Origin: Cytospora piceicola
Lineage: Eukaryota; Ascomycota; Sordariomycetes; Diaporthales; Cytosporaceae
DNA length: 64,000 nucleotides
Direction of reading: 5' to 3'
Assembly: GCA_023375675.1 (NCBI GenBank)
Contig: JALQBC010000023.1
Location: forward strand, 372,001 to 436,000
Below are positions 23,003 through 33,608 of the stretch, one piece after another (position 1 is the stretch's first letter; every line of letters begins with the position of its first letter). Made by a program: the position numbers and the translations under genes. Under the pieces are notes generated by a model, which was not told the DNA's origin, did not search any database, and saw nothing but the letters and a program-made list of their open reading frames with translations.

Positions 23003-25379
23003 CTTTCTCGTCATGATGGGCCCCAGATGAAGCATACATATTTTATGCCACAATGTATATCTTCTGTGTCCCGTTCAATCTATAGTATCTCATATGTCAG
23101 GGGTAAATGGCGCCCTGACTGACAAGTTTGCAGTCATCCTGCACATGAGGTTTCTATCCACAATCACCTACGCCCTTCGCACATGTGGAGGCTGCCGTGC
23201 TTCCGTTAGATCCTGGCACAAGCAATGGGCTGATAGCTCTGGAGGAGATGCACACGGAGTATACGATGGCTTACGCGGTGAATCGATGAGGCAGTTCATC
23301 ACAAAACTACGGCTGGTCAGTAATTACTGAATGGTGTTGCGCTCTGAGGGCTCGGCCCATTTACTACTTGGGGCTGCATTGCAGCCGGCGCAACCCTTAA
23401 TAGTACAATAATTTTTCAATATCATGGTATACAACTGGATCTTCGTGTTGCCCTCGGAGAAGTAAATCTCAGGAGCATGGCTATAATCGCTGGTGTTGAT
23501 GGAAAACTCCCAATTGGCCAATCTCGGCCAATTATAGATGCATTCGGTCGGGTCCTGCCGCTGTCATCGGCGATCAAGGGCTCCGAAACCTACACGGGTT
23601 ATAGTGCACGGTCCAAGCGTGTTTTGGTCTAGAACTTATCTTTCTAACTAATTTACGACTTAAATCTAAGTCTGATTTAAAAACTAAAATAATATTTTGA
23701 ATCGTCTCGTCGAGAGCTATATATCTATATAGAGTACTAGACCTAATAGCGAGGTTTTAAAATCCCGAAATCTTAAGGTAGGTAACTCATCGATCATGTT
23801 TTATCGGTTAATTGATCTCATCTTAAGCCCTACGATTTCGAGATTTTAAAACCTTGCTCTTAGGTCTGTTATTCTATATAGATATATAGCTCTCGACGAG
23901 ACGATTCTATCAATAGTTCTAAGTTTTTATTACGGCCTGAATTAATCACACAATTGACTATAGAAGGTTTCAAACGTCGCAAAACAAGCCTGGACCGTGC
24001 ACCATAACCCGTGCAGGTTTCGGAGCCCTTGATCGCCGATGACAGCGAGATGCCTGCCGAGCGGGATGCAGGTAATACGTCCTTGCAGTGGCTGAGTGTC
24101 TTCAGGGGTTGATCACATTTGCTTCGTCCGGCACGCGTGGTAACGGCTGTGGAAACCGCCAAACACGATGTGATTTCTAGTGCATATGTACCCTAGGCAG
24201 TGAGGATCCTTGCATAACCCCATAGTATTGGTTTTTCTTGTTTTAGGTATTTTATAAGGATGCAATACTGGAGGACGGTATCGATTTACAGGATATATAT
24301 GTCCATCTCATGGTCACACCAACTGAGAAGAGAGGTATTCGTGTACATGTTTGACAGGGACCAGTTACATTCCCAGGGTTTGGAAGGATCTACAAACTCA
24401 AGCCGACCAATTTATGCTCAGCCCACTATGATCTACAATAACTATCGAGAAAGAAATCGAGAAAATGACGTGTAAATGTTAAACCATGAAACGGGATCCA
24501 GCCCTGACAAGCCACACCGTGGATCTCATGCATGTCAGTGATGCATGTGCACTACCAAGGAGAAGTACCACCGAAGTGTAACGTTTGCCCAATCCTCGCT
24601 GTGTGTGACCGCAAGATGCCACGCGTCGTCCGCTGCACTGCACTTCGCATGCGTGACAATCGCCAATAATGTAACCACCCGGTGTGCTCAGGTGGGAAGA
24701 AAGAGGCTGACACGCGCAACAGGATACAGATACCCGTAAATCGACCCACAGTTCATGTATTCCAAAGCTCGGAGTTGCCTTGGATTGCACCCTGGTACCT
24801 AGGTACGCACAGAGAATCACCGCAAGATAACACCATGGACGAAATGAAATAGGAACATCTAGATTCTTCCGGACCCTTTCAAAGCATGACCAATACAGCT
24901 TGTAGGACGAATCGGGGATTTAGAACAGAGGAAGCTTGCGTAGAGGATTGCGAATACTTCTAGGGCAATTCGTAGTCTTGGGTGCCGTTTCTCCTCTCAT
25001 ACCTCGGTTCGCCATGAAGCCGGCGAGGAAAGTCAAATTCTTTCCCTTGGCGAGATGGATAAGGGGAGGTTTGTCATGATATGGTCATGATTAATCATAA
25101 GCCAGTCCTGGGGAATGAAGAACATGATTTCCGCGGAGTGAGCATAATATCATATGCTTACGAGGCTGTGTTATAGGCGACGTCTCGAATGATACGCGTC
25201 CAGACAGACGCTCCAGCTATTAATTTGATCCCATACCATCATCATTCATTTTTCTTTTGACATCTTGTTGTTCATCACTCTCTTCGGCATCAATTATCTC
25301 TTGCCGCGGATCCCACATACTTTCCCTCTGATAAACAATTTTCGAATTCAAGCTCTCAAGCGGGAAGCCTCAATCCAAT
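23003..25379. other. Gene-free interval containing a fold-back element
   Basis: Apart from the inverted-repeat element at 23559-24047 and a ctagg palindrome at 24793-24806, I see no gene. A minus-strand 65-codon frame at 23324-23521 (NWEFSINTSDYSHAPEIYF...) reads like genuine protein and ends just beside the fold-back element; it may be the tail of a gene cut off by the insertion. Confidence 0.45.
23559..24047. mobile_element. 489 bp fold-back (MITE-like) element with nested inverted repeats
   Basis: The outer ends form a near-perfect terminal inverted repeat of about 65 bp: 23559-23625 matches the reverse complement of 23980-24047, starting cgctgtcatcggcgatcaag on both sides, with only a few transitions. 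Inside lies a second inverted repeat, 23699-23907, whose arms start gaatcgtctcgtcgagagct and enclose an AT-rich loop. It encodes no transposase, so it would be non-autonomous. The transitions and AT-rich interior are compatible with RIP-type mutation, not proven. The flanks share only a gcagg pentamer near the ends, so the target-site duplication is uncertain. Confidence 0.75.
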
Positions 25380-26123
25380 ATGTACAAGATGATACCCACT
25401 ATTGGGGTGCTGTTTGCCGTTTGTGCTGGTGTGTCCGCTCACCCAAGCAACCCGGCGACACACGAGTCCAGTAGCATCTTCAGCCTGTTTGCCTATGGTT
25501 CCAATGCAGACACTGACATTGGTGGCTATCCTATCTTCTATAACGAAGGTGAGTTCACATCGCCGACCCCAGGAGAGTCACCGAGGCGTCGAGGTTGAAC
25601 TTCTGACCCTCATCTTTCTCAGGCTACGCATTCATCGCCAACCCCGACAAGGTCAACTACACTAAAGACTATGTTGTGCTCTGTAAGTAGACACGAATAT
25701 TTTCCCAGCGAAATATAAATGACGTGAGAGTTGGATACTGATCCTGCCTGTCCAGCCCAGGGGACCACTGATGAGACCGAGTGGGTCGCCAAAGCCGAGA
25801 TGGGCACCTACATGGCCTGGGCCGACTCCCTTTTCTATGCTCCCGTCCCTGCCGGGACAGCCGGATTCTACAAGGATGGGATCAGCAACGTCTCCAGCTC
25901 GGACATCATCACTAGCGGGTTCACCTTCTACGGCATGACAGCCATGCTGAAGGTCGACGGCCAGCTGTATACCGAGTGGTTCGCTGCGCCGACTTCCATC
26001 GACGGCGTGTGGTCCGTCGGCTGGAACGCTACTGGCTTGAATGACACGAGCGAGTCTGAGCCTATAACTGTGAGAAAGGTCAACCCGCCTAATGTTGACT
26101 ACCCCAAGATGCAGCTTGTCTAA
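25380..26123 (+). CDS. Small secreted protein of unknown function
   Basis: Three exons: 25380-25548, 25623-25682, 25756-26123; introns of 74 and 73 bp; 198 aa. A signal peptide (MYKMIPTIGVLFAVCAGVSA) is followed by an acidic, aromatic-rich mature chain with YGSNADTDIGGYPIFYNEGY, MGTYMAWADSLFYAPV and GWNATGLNDTSESEP. Several N-glycosylation sequons are present (NYT, NVS, NAT, NDT). The mature chain has no cysteine, unlike typical disulfide-rich effectors. I do not recognise the family. Its position among mobile-element relics is the sort of place where accessory secreted genes lie. A start four codons further in (MIPTIG) is possible. Confidence 0.8.
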
Positions 26124-27915
26124 GGTCGAGGGAAAATTCATGCCTCGAAGCGAAGCAGGAGAGTAGAGCTGGATGTATGAGAAGCTTGTGAGGGCGAATT
26201 CGCCGTTGTTCGATGTTTGAGTTTGGTTTGCTTTGGTTACATGTATTGGTATTCACCCGGGAACGAACAAGCCCTGTCCTGGAACGAGTGCCTCGAATCT
26301 CTTGTATTTAGAAGACAATGATACTTTCCACTTCAGATATATCCAAATAATGAGGGTTAATGTCTCCCATGGCCCCCTCCAGAACCCTCTGATGGCACCC
26401 TTATACCTGATCGGCAACCGCAACAGTGGACACTCTTATACCATTGGCTTTGTAAGCTTTGGATGGAGTGATTGCTAAGCCCTCGACGCCCAAGGTCTTC
26501 CGGGACTTTAGTGATCAGGATTCATTGAGCCTGTAGTACCTGGCCCTTTGGTGCCGCCGTGGAGAATTGAAGGTTGCCATCGGGTTTCGTGTGTGGCTCA
26601 TCTGGGTCACGATTACCGACCCATCTCATGCTACCCAAGCGCACCTTTCTTGTACCGCCGATTATTGATTGTAGAGAACACGCCACCTGCCCCCCCAGCT
26701 TCGATTCCAAGACTTGCAGTCGTATAAAACTGGAGAATCCTGGCTCTGACGCCATAATCATGGCCACATCCATCCCAACAAGGCTATGGAGCACAGTTTT
26801 CGAATCAGTATGGCCACATTTCTCGTTGAAAATAGTCAAATGGAGCACTCCCTTTCAGTTCATAAGAACACCTGTACCCCAAGTTTTGTCAAAGTCAAGA
26901 GGGTCCTTAACTCTGTACACGAGAGAGGGAGTGCAGGCAACGACGCCACTTGATAATTTAGCTACGAGAGTCTTTGGGGATTAACAAGAGTCAATATCTG
27001 TCCATGCTTACAGGAAGGCCAGGAGAAAAACAGCCATGAGCAGGATTCGTGTTTTCACAGATAGATTATACCTGTAGATAGTCGAAAGGGGAAGAATAGA
27101 GATAGACGGGTTAACCACCACGCTCACGGCAGCTTATGCCACTCCGTAGTGAGACAAAGCTTTGAAATGGTGTTTAACCTCTTGTGTTTCCGAGTCCTCC
27201 AATGTCCGGCCATTGCGAGTGGCAGTGAAGTAGGATGTCCCTGCAGTGCAAGACGCAGACAGGACGAAGGTGCCACCAAGACCAATTCGGATCGCCATGC
27301 GCATACAGTTCGAAACCGCAAAGAGTTGATAAAATAATAGCAAGGTAGCTGCCTTTGCGAACAATAACCCAAGTATATCTAGAACCTCGTATACATATGT
27401 CCACTAGCCTTGTGGTCGGCAAGTCATCCCATACAAGGAGCAGGCACGGTTTGTTGAAGCCCTGTAGGTGATGTTTTACCTGGAACCCTTGCCCGTTGGA
27501 CCAGAAAAACGACATATTACACATACCAGATGGTACTTGACGACCAGATGACATGTGTACAGTTTAACATCCACGAAATGGTCGTATATAAGTTATGCAA
27601 TAATCTATAGATCTTGTATTCACCTGTTGTTATGAGAACGCCTATCCGCAATATTGATAAGTACAGCTGTGGAACTGAAAGCTATGCCCGGAGTGATATC
27701 AGTCGCTCAGACTTCATTCTTGAATTTGCCTCGTGTCTTTGAAATGAGCTCAGTGTTAGCTTCTTGATATCTGCGTATAGTTTACCCAGGACAAAGACAA
27801 CAGTGAAGACAGTCAAAAATCACACTGAGCGTGATGGTCAATGTTCTCAGCGATGCCGGGTTGTTGATATCGACGGGTTGGTCAGTAGAGTGGTCACCGC
27901 TTGACTGTTGACTGT
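26124..27915. other. Intergenic, no gene seen
   Basis: About 1.8 kb with short open frames only (at most 136 codons), none with familiar composition or supported by splice sites. Confidence 0.5.
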
Positions 27916-27974
27916 TGTTACGATATAAGGTGGTCGCTATTGCACAGCAATAGCGGATCCGTTTTTGCGTCACA
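27916..27974. repeat. 5' terminal direct repeat of the TRIM-like element
   Basis: 59 bp, starting tgttacgatataaggtgg and ending ttttgcgtcaca. It contains the internal palindrome cgctattgcacagcaatagcg. Confidence 0.85.
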
Positions 27975-28216
27975 GTTATGAGCCTGGTAGTTCAGTGGGT
28001 ACGACCCACACTCCCCGAAGCTGTGATATTGTGCTTAGCACTAGCCTTATATACGAGTGGACCCCTTCTACGAGAGAGATATGTGAAGGTTTCGAGTTCG
28101 AAAGATAGTTGTATCCGACCAAAACAGGATTGACCGCCCCAAAGTGAGGGTAGAGGGACCTGAGAATATGAGAGCCTATCAACAGTTCGTTCGAGTTACT
28201 CACAAACTGGGGGGTG

Positions 28217-28275
28217 TGTTACGATATAAGGTGGTCGCTATTGCACAGCAATAGCGGATCCGTTTTTGCGTCACA
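28217..28275. repeat. 3' terminal direct repeat of the TRIM-like element
   Basis: Second copy of the 59 bp repeat, followed directly by the ACTGT target duplication. Confidence 0.85.
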
Positions 28276-28700
28276 ACTGTTGACACACCTCTGTTCTAAC
28301 AGAGAACAAAGATGCCATTCATGGTTATCTCAGAACAGACTGGCAAATTGGCACAAAAGTCCGCGCTATAGAGTTGTGTTTTCACCGAGAGGGAGTAGAT
28401 ACAGACGATCAACGAGTAATTGGAATAATTCAATGTTGATGCATCCGAAAAGGGGACCAGCTCATATGCTCGACTTCCTAATTCCAGATCGGACTTAGAA
28501 ACAGCCTGGGGGAGGGAGCAATTCTGGGCTTCAGCTTCAACTTCCATGACACATCAGTTTTGCCGACAGTTTTTCGGGGGCTACGAGGTGTGCTCTGCGG
28601 TACAGTAATTTGAGGGGATTTTGTTGCAACAGTTCTATATCCGGAGCATATTGTGCATTGTCCCACCAGCTGTTCCAACAGCATTACGCGCACAAGTACA
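28276..28700. other. Spacer between two mobile-element relics
   Basis: 425 bp without a recognisable gene. Confidence 0.4.
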
Positions 28701-28944
28701 GGAACGGTCGCCTTGACTACCTACCTAAGTACTTAGGTAAATATGCAGCGGGCCAAGTTGACCATGTTTACTAATTTTCTAACCAAATTCCATGGAAAAT
28801 ACCCTATTTTAACCTTAATCCTAACCTGGCCCTCAACTAATCTAAAACTAACGTGTGCATCAATTGGATGCAGCCTTGACTTACATACTTCTTGAACAGT
28901 CAACCTGGCCCGCTGCATACTTAAGTAGTCAAGGTGATCGTTCC
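28701..28944. mobile_element. 244 bp inverted-repeat (MITE-like) element
   Basis: The arms 28701-28765 and 28905-28944 pair as ggaacgRtcRccttgactac ... gcagcgggccaRgttgac against their reverse complement. The left arm carries an extra ctaagtacttagg palindrome, which makes it longer. The central ~140 bp is AT-rich and non-coding. No clear target-site duplication. Probably a non-autonomous fold-back element. Confidence 0.6.
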
Positions 28945-29396
28945 CAGAGGATACGATGAAGCATGCATGTTAACAAAGCCGTGCCGATTACTTGCAGTGG
29001 GAAATGTCATCGCTCATGCAGGTTGGGGGCTTTTCATGCAAGTTGGCATATCCGAAGGCCATGCTGTTGGTTCTCGGAAATACGTATGCAAGTACATGGA
29101 ATTTTAATTGGAGCACGATATCGCCATCACTTTTACTATGATTGGTCTAACTTCGCCTGCTTTATTGACTCGGAAGATTTCATATATTTACTGTCTGCCG
29201 CAAGTAGATCGCGCTTACGAAGGCAAACAAAGGCGTCAATCAATCACTTTTTACCTAGCACCACCGCACCTACAATCTGTACGACAAGTCGTTCAGGATT
29301 ACCCTTAATATAGTACTTTACAGTCATTAAGATTACAACAGCTGTTAACATACCCATTCCGGCCTGCACAGGTGTACAATCGTAACTCCCACGGCC
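28945..29396. other. Promoter-side spacer of the carboxylesterase gene
   Basis: 452 bp, no gene seen. Confidence 0.35.
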
Positions 29397-31584
29397 ATGG
29401 CTAGAAATATTCTGCCATGGTTTCTGGGCATAGGAGCCGTTCTCTTCGGGCTTGCTTCGGTATTCATAGAGCCTTTCCACCTGGGCCCCCAGGAATTCCT
29501 AACCCAGATCACCTCCGGGTACGCCCTCCGCTTCGGTCTTACCTTCTCTCCGCCCGTGGCCCTTGATGGAACTCGGGACATCCGCTATGTTGGCAGCCGC
29601 TCCAGTTCTGGCGTCGAGCACTTTCAGAACATCTTTTACGGAGAAGACACCTCAGGAGCGAACCGCTTCGCACCCCCCGTGCCAACCATGCCCCCAAAAG
29701 GTTCTGTCATCGATGCCACGCAGCCCGGCGCGTGGTGTCCGCAAGGCCTGGGAGACGTGTTCCCGTTCACCAGCCGAGTGACTAACATTAGCGAGAACTG
29801 CTTGAGCCTGCGCATCGCTCGGCCGTCCGGTACGAAAGCGGATGCCAAGTTGCCTGTTGTGGTGTGGTTACATGGAGGTAAGTTGTGTCCGGCTGCTGCA
29901 AAACGACCGCCCCTGCCCACCCTCGGGAAGCTTTAGACGGAACTGATTCAAGTTTCAATGCGACTAGGTGGCCACGTCCTCGGCTCAGCCTACGAGATCC
30001 TTTATGAGCCTGACGGTCTGATCAAGCAAGCATCAGCTGATGGCCAACCACTCATCTTCGTTGCTATTAACTACCGTCTGAGCTGTAAGTCTTCCAATCA
30101 GCCAATGACACCGGATCTCATCTGACCAAAGCCGTTTAGTTCTCGGATTTGCGACAAGTCGGGCACTGGTGAAGACTCAGCATACAAATGCCGGTCTGCG
30201 TGACCAGCGAGCAGCACTTGAATGTAAGAATCAAAAAGTGGCAGTGAGGCCAGACGACTGTGGATACCTGGGTACTGACATGTGGCGGTTCATAGGGGTT
30301 CGCGATAACATTGAGAGTTTTGGCGGTGATCCACAGAGAGGTAAGTACTCAAGCGACCGCGATACTCAGTTGTTGCTAACCTGTTGGTAAAAGTGACTGC
30401 AATAGGCCAAAGTGTGGGTGCCAGTGACATTAGTCTGCAGTTGACCGCTTTTGGGGGACAAAAGGGTGTTCCATTCCAGCGCGCAATGTGAGTTCTGCTC
30501 TGACCGAGCAGGCAATATTTCGGTATAAGCCCGCTAACACTTTTACAGCATGATGTCTGGGGCACCAGGCTTGAACTTCAACACGAAGTCAGACCTAGTA
30601 GCAGAAAACACGGCAGCCATCGCCCAGGAAATTGGATGCGTCCAAAACGGCGACAGTGGATCTGAAGAGACGCTGAAGTGCCTGCGGGAAGCCCCTGTTG
30701 ACATCCTGACCAATCTCTCGATCACTGCATCACGAGCAGCGCGCCCGCCCCTAGGCGAGGGCTTCTTCTATCCCACTTACGATGGCGATTTTCTCCCCGA
30801 CCGTCCCTCGCAGCTCGTCCGCGCAGGTAAAGTAAACAAGGGCGTCCCCGTCATAACATCCTGGGTAACCAACGACGGCGCGTGGTACGCGCCCCCCACC
30901 ACGTCAAGCGACGAAGAAGTGCTAGCTAGTTTCGGCCCCTGGCTCCCGGGGCTCTCCGAGGCGACCAAGACGAAGCTGCTGCAGTTGTATCCTGTCCCGG
31001 ACTTCGAGCACATGGTGGAGCCGGAGTGGGCGGGCGTCTCGCCGCAGTACTACCGCGCGGCACAACTCAACCGGGACCTCTGGTTTACGTGCCCCGTGCT
31101 CGACTTTGCGTGGCAGTACGGGAGGCACAATGACGGGCAGGTACGCCTGTACGAGCACAACTCGACACGGTTCACGCCCGCCTACAAGGCGATGGGTGTG
31201 CCTATGTGGCGTGTTGCGCATCTGAGCGATATCCCGTACGTGTTGAATGTTCAGCGGTTGGTTGGCGGCGCCGACAACTCGGCGGAGCAGCTGGAATTGT
31301 CCAAGGCGGTGAGCCGGAGAACTATTGGGTTTGTGAACTCGAGGGAAGATGAAGCATGGCCTGTGGCATTCGCGGATGTGGTGAAGCAGGACCTGAAGAA
31401 GAAGTTTCCAAGCAGCATCTTGCTACAGGTGTTTGGTGGTCCGTATGGGAATGGAATTGTGCCTCTTGCTAAAGACGGTGGGGACGTCACAACAGAGGCG
31501 GAGAAGGCTGTTAGCTGGGAAAAGTTGTTTGAAAGGTGCGACTTTATCAATAGTGCAAAGGTAAGAGAGGAGACGGGCGTGTAG
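29397..31584 (+). CDS. Type-B carboxylesterase/lipase family protein
   Basis: Six exons: 29397-29877, 29968-30084, 30140-30223, 30296-30340, 30394-30487, 30549-31584; introns of 53-90 bp; 618 aa. The N-terminal hydrophobic stretch (ILPWFLGIGAVLFGLASVF) is a signal peptide or anchor. The alpha/beta-hydrolase fold shows the oxyanion loop VWLHGGGHVLGS, the nucleophile elbow IGQSVGASD split from its strand by an intron, and VAHLSDIPYVLN carrying the catalytic His. At the acidic position the usual DEG is replaced by NDG (VTNDGAWYAPP), so the triad acid may be Asp. The family hydrolyses carboxylic esters; secreted fungal members act on lipids, cutin-like or aromatic esters. The 45 bp fourth exon is very small but keeps the frame (WVRDNIESFGGDPQR). 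Confidence 0.9.
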
Positions 31585-31908
31585 ACTATCAATAGCAATT
31601 TCACTGCTATATGTGGGAGAACGATGTCGAGTCCAAACTGCCAAAGTCGAGGCGGACAGTGAAGTAGCCCCCATAACGATTACCCCAATCAAAGCGATGA
31701 GAGTCCCTGGTGACGGGTTAGGGTTGCCGACTTGCCACTTTCATTCTTATCTTATCGCATCGCTGACGCTGCGAGTGGCAACCGAGGTCAAGGTCGTCAT
31801 CGATCACTGCCCATTTTTTTTTGTATTACTGGCAACCGAGCTTCCTCAAGAAGCGCGCTCTGGTACGATGATTCGCTTGTTCGAGGCGTGTCGCTTCTTG
31901 AAATCACC
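31585..31908. other. Promoter-side spacer of the DUF1992 gene
   Basis: 324 bp. The frame of the next gene stays open through much of it, but the first ATG with a targeting-type N-terminus is at 31909. Confidence 0.35.
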
Positions 31909-33495
31909 ATGTCGCTATCTCCTCTCCCGCCCACGCGCTGCCTAAGGGTCCTCCACCAACGCTTACATGCCCCCGTGAGCTCGAGAACAGCGCGGTTGTA
32001 TTCCGAAGATCGTAAGCCCACAGGGCCCGATGCCAACAGATCCGACCATTCGACTGAAGAGTCCAAGAACTCCCAGCCCAGCCCAGGGCCGTTGGCTCGC
32101 CGTCTCGAAGAAGCAACAGAGGAAGCTCTGTTCACAGGCGGCCGAGCCGGCAGACGAGCGATCGAGGATGCCGGATTCAGCGAGGAACTGAAGCAACGCC
32201 TGCTTGATAAAGTCGCCAACGCGAAGTTCCGTGACGAACATGATACGTCGCTACGGGAAGCCGGCCTCGTAGGGGACGTACCCGATACTGCAGGCCGGGG
32301 AACCAGGGACATGGCGGCGGCACAGCCATGGACTGGCGAAGAGTCCCACTCCGACGCGGTGCTGCGAATGCTAGACGATGCCCACAAGCCCCTTAGACAT
32401 GGCCTCAGGGGAAAGCCGAACATACCCTCGATACCCGTGGATATGCGTCTCAGGAGGAAGCCTGTCGTTTCTCCCGGTACAAAGGTGGCGAATGCGAAGG
32501 ATGCGGCATCTGTGTATGCCGGCATGGCCGAGCAAGAGAAAAGCGGCGGTCTCAGTGACAAAGAGCGCGAGAGATTCAAAAAGGAGCTTCGGGAGCGATT
32601 CGCGCCGGCGGCACGGGCGGTTCCAAATACGATATCCGGCCTCGCAGCACTGGCGAACGAGAGGATTGAAGACGCTATTGCGAGGGGACAGTTCAAGAAC
32701 ATACCACGCGGCAAAGGCGTCGAGCGAGATACGAGGGCAGACAACCCCTTTATAGACACGACCGAGTACATTATGAACAAGATGATCCAAAGACAAGACA
32801 TTGTGCCTCCATGGATAGAAAAGCAGCAGGAGCTCGTAAAAGCTGCCAACGTCTTCAGGGGCCGGCTGCGGAATGACTGGAAACGCCATGCGTCGAGGAT
32901 GATTTCAAGTCCCGGGGGATCCTTGGAAGAGCAGATGAAAAGAGCAGAGGAATATGCCCGAGCGGAGGAGGTGCATAACCCGCGTCCTCGCAATTCAGAC
33001 CAAGTTGCCGTGCCGACCAACTCTACGGACGACATCGTTATGGTGGCTTTGAGGCAGGAGGCGTTGCCAGAATCGCCAGCGAGTGTGCCCGGGGCGAGTC
33101 CTGAAGCGACCAACGAGCCGCAGATATCATTGACAACTCCATTTCGAGATCCTGACTGGGAGGCCACAGAGAGGTCATACATGGAACTGGCTGTGAGCGA
33201 CCTCAATGCCAAGACACGCTCATACAATCTTATGGCGCCCGATCTGGCGAAGAAGCCATATTTCTCACTCGATAGGGAGCTCAAGGCCTGTTTTGCGGAT
33301 GTCGCCCCCCAGATCGCCGACGAGATCAAGGAGCGTACCCGGCGGCCACCAAGGACACTTAGTGGCAAGACGTCGACTGGAGGTCTGTTGGACAAGTTCG
33401 TTATGGACGGTAAATCTACCAAAGTATACGAGTCCAGGTCACCGCATTACGGCCTCAAGGAATTTTGGAGGGATATTTGGCAGCGCTCACCATAA
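31909..33495 (+). CDS. Mitochondrial DnaJC28-conserved-domain (DUF1992) protein
   Basis: Intronless, 528 aa from the ATG at 31909; an in-frame codon at 31732 would add 59 residues lacking targeting character. The N-terminus (MSLSPLPPTRCLRVLHQRLH...) is Arg-rich, Ser/Thr/Pro-rich and lacks acids for ~35 residues, as in mitochondrial presequences. The DUF1992 block lies mid-protein: LANERIEDAIARGQF, NIPRGKG, PFIDTTEYIMNKMI, PPWIEKQQEL. The C-terminal half has YMELAVSDLNAKTRSYNLMA and KPYFSLDRELKACFADVAPQ, typical of the fungal members. There is no J domain. Its molecular role is not established. A long antisense frame across this gene is a shadow. Confidence 0.88.
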   Translation: MSLSPLPPTRCLRVLHQRLHAPVSSRTARLYSEDRKPTGPDANRSDHSTEESKNSQPSPGPLARRLEEATEEALFTGGRAGRRAIEDAGFSEELKQRLLDKVANAKFRDEHDTSLREAGLVGDVPDTAGRGTRDMAAAQPWTGEESHSDAVLRMLDDAHKPLRHGLRGKPNIPSIPVDMRLRRKPVVSPGTKVANAKDAASVYAGMAEQEKSGGLSDKERERFKKELRERFAPAARAVPNTISGLAALANERIEDAIARGQFKNIPRGKGVERDTRADNPFIDTTEYIMNKMIQRQDIVPPWIEKQQELVKAANVFRGRLRNDWKRHASRMISSPGGSLEEQMKRAEEYARAEEVHNPRPRNSDQVAVPTNSTDDIVMVALRQEALPESPASVPGASPEATNEPQISLTTPFRDPDWEATERSYMELAVSDLNAKTRSYNLMAPDLAKKPYFSLDRELKACFADVAPQIADEIKERTRRPPRTLSGKTSTGGLLDKFVMDGKSTKVYESRSPHYGLKEFWRDIWQRSP

Positions 33496-33608
33496 GCCTT
33501 GTGTGTAGAGAATAAATGAGCTACTCTCCGATTCAAACGACAGCAGCTTTCCCGGTGTTCGGATGTGCAATCAATGATCTATAGTGTATATGCCACTCTG
33601 CAGATCCT

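Larger units (their letters stand above)
27916..28275. mobile_element. 360 bp TRIM-like element: 59 bp direct terminal repeats and 5 bp target-site duplication
   Basis: 27916-27974 and 28217-28275 appear identical over 59 bp. Each starts TGTTACG and ends CGTCACA, a nearly complementary TG...CA pair as in LTRs. The element is flanked by ACTGT on both sides (27911-27915 and 28276-28280), the 5 bp duplication expected of LTR-element integration. A purine-rich tggggggtg precedes the second repeat, where a polypurine tract belongs. The 242 bp interior has no coding capacity. Just after the first repeat lies gagcctggtagttcagtggg, which looks like a tRNA D-arm/A-box. This structure fits a terminal-repeat retrotransposon in miniature, moved by another element's enzymes. 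Identical repeats suggest recent insertion. Confidence 0.82.

Noticed and set aside
28741..28850. Telomere-like or interstitial taaccttaatcctaacc sequence inside the 244 bp element
   Set aside because: Irregular, with no tandem TTAGGG register.
31797..33422. Minus-strand open frame of 541 codons
   Set aside because: Ser/Arg-rich antisense shadow of the DUF1992 gene, which has the conserved domain.
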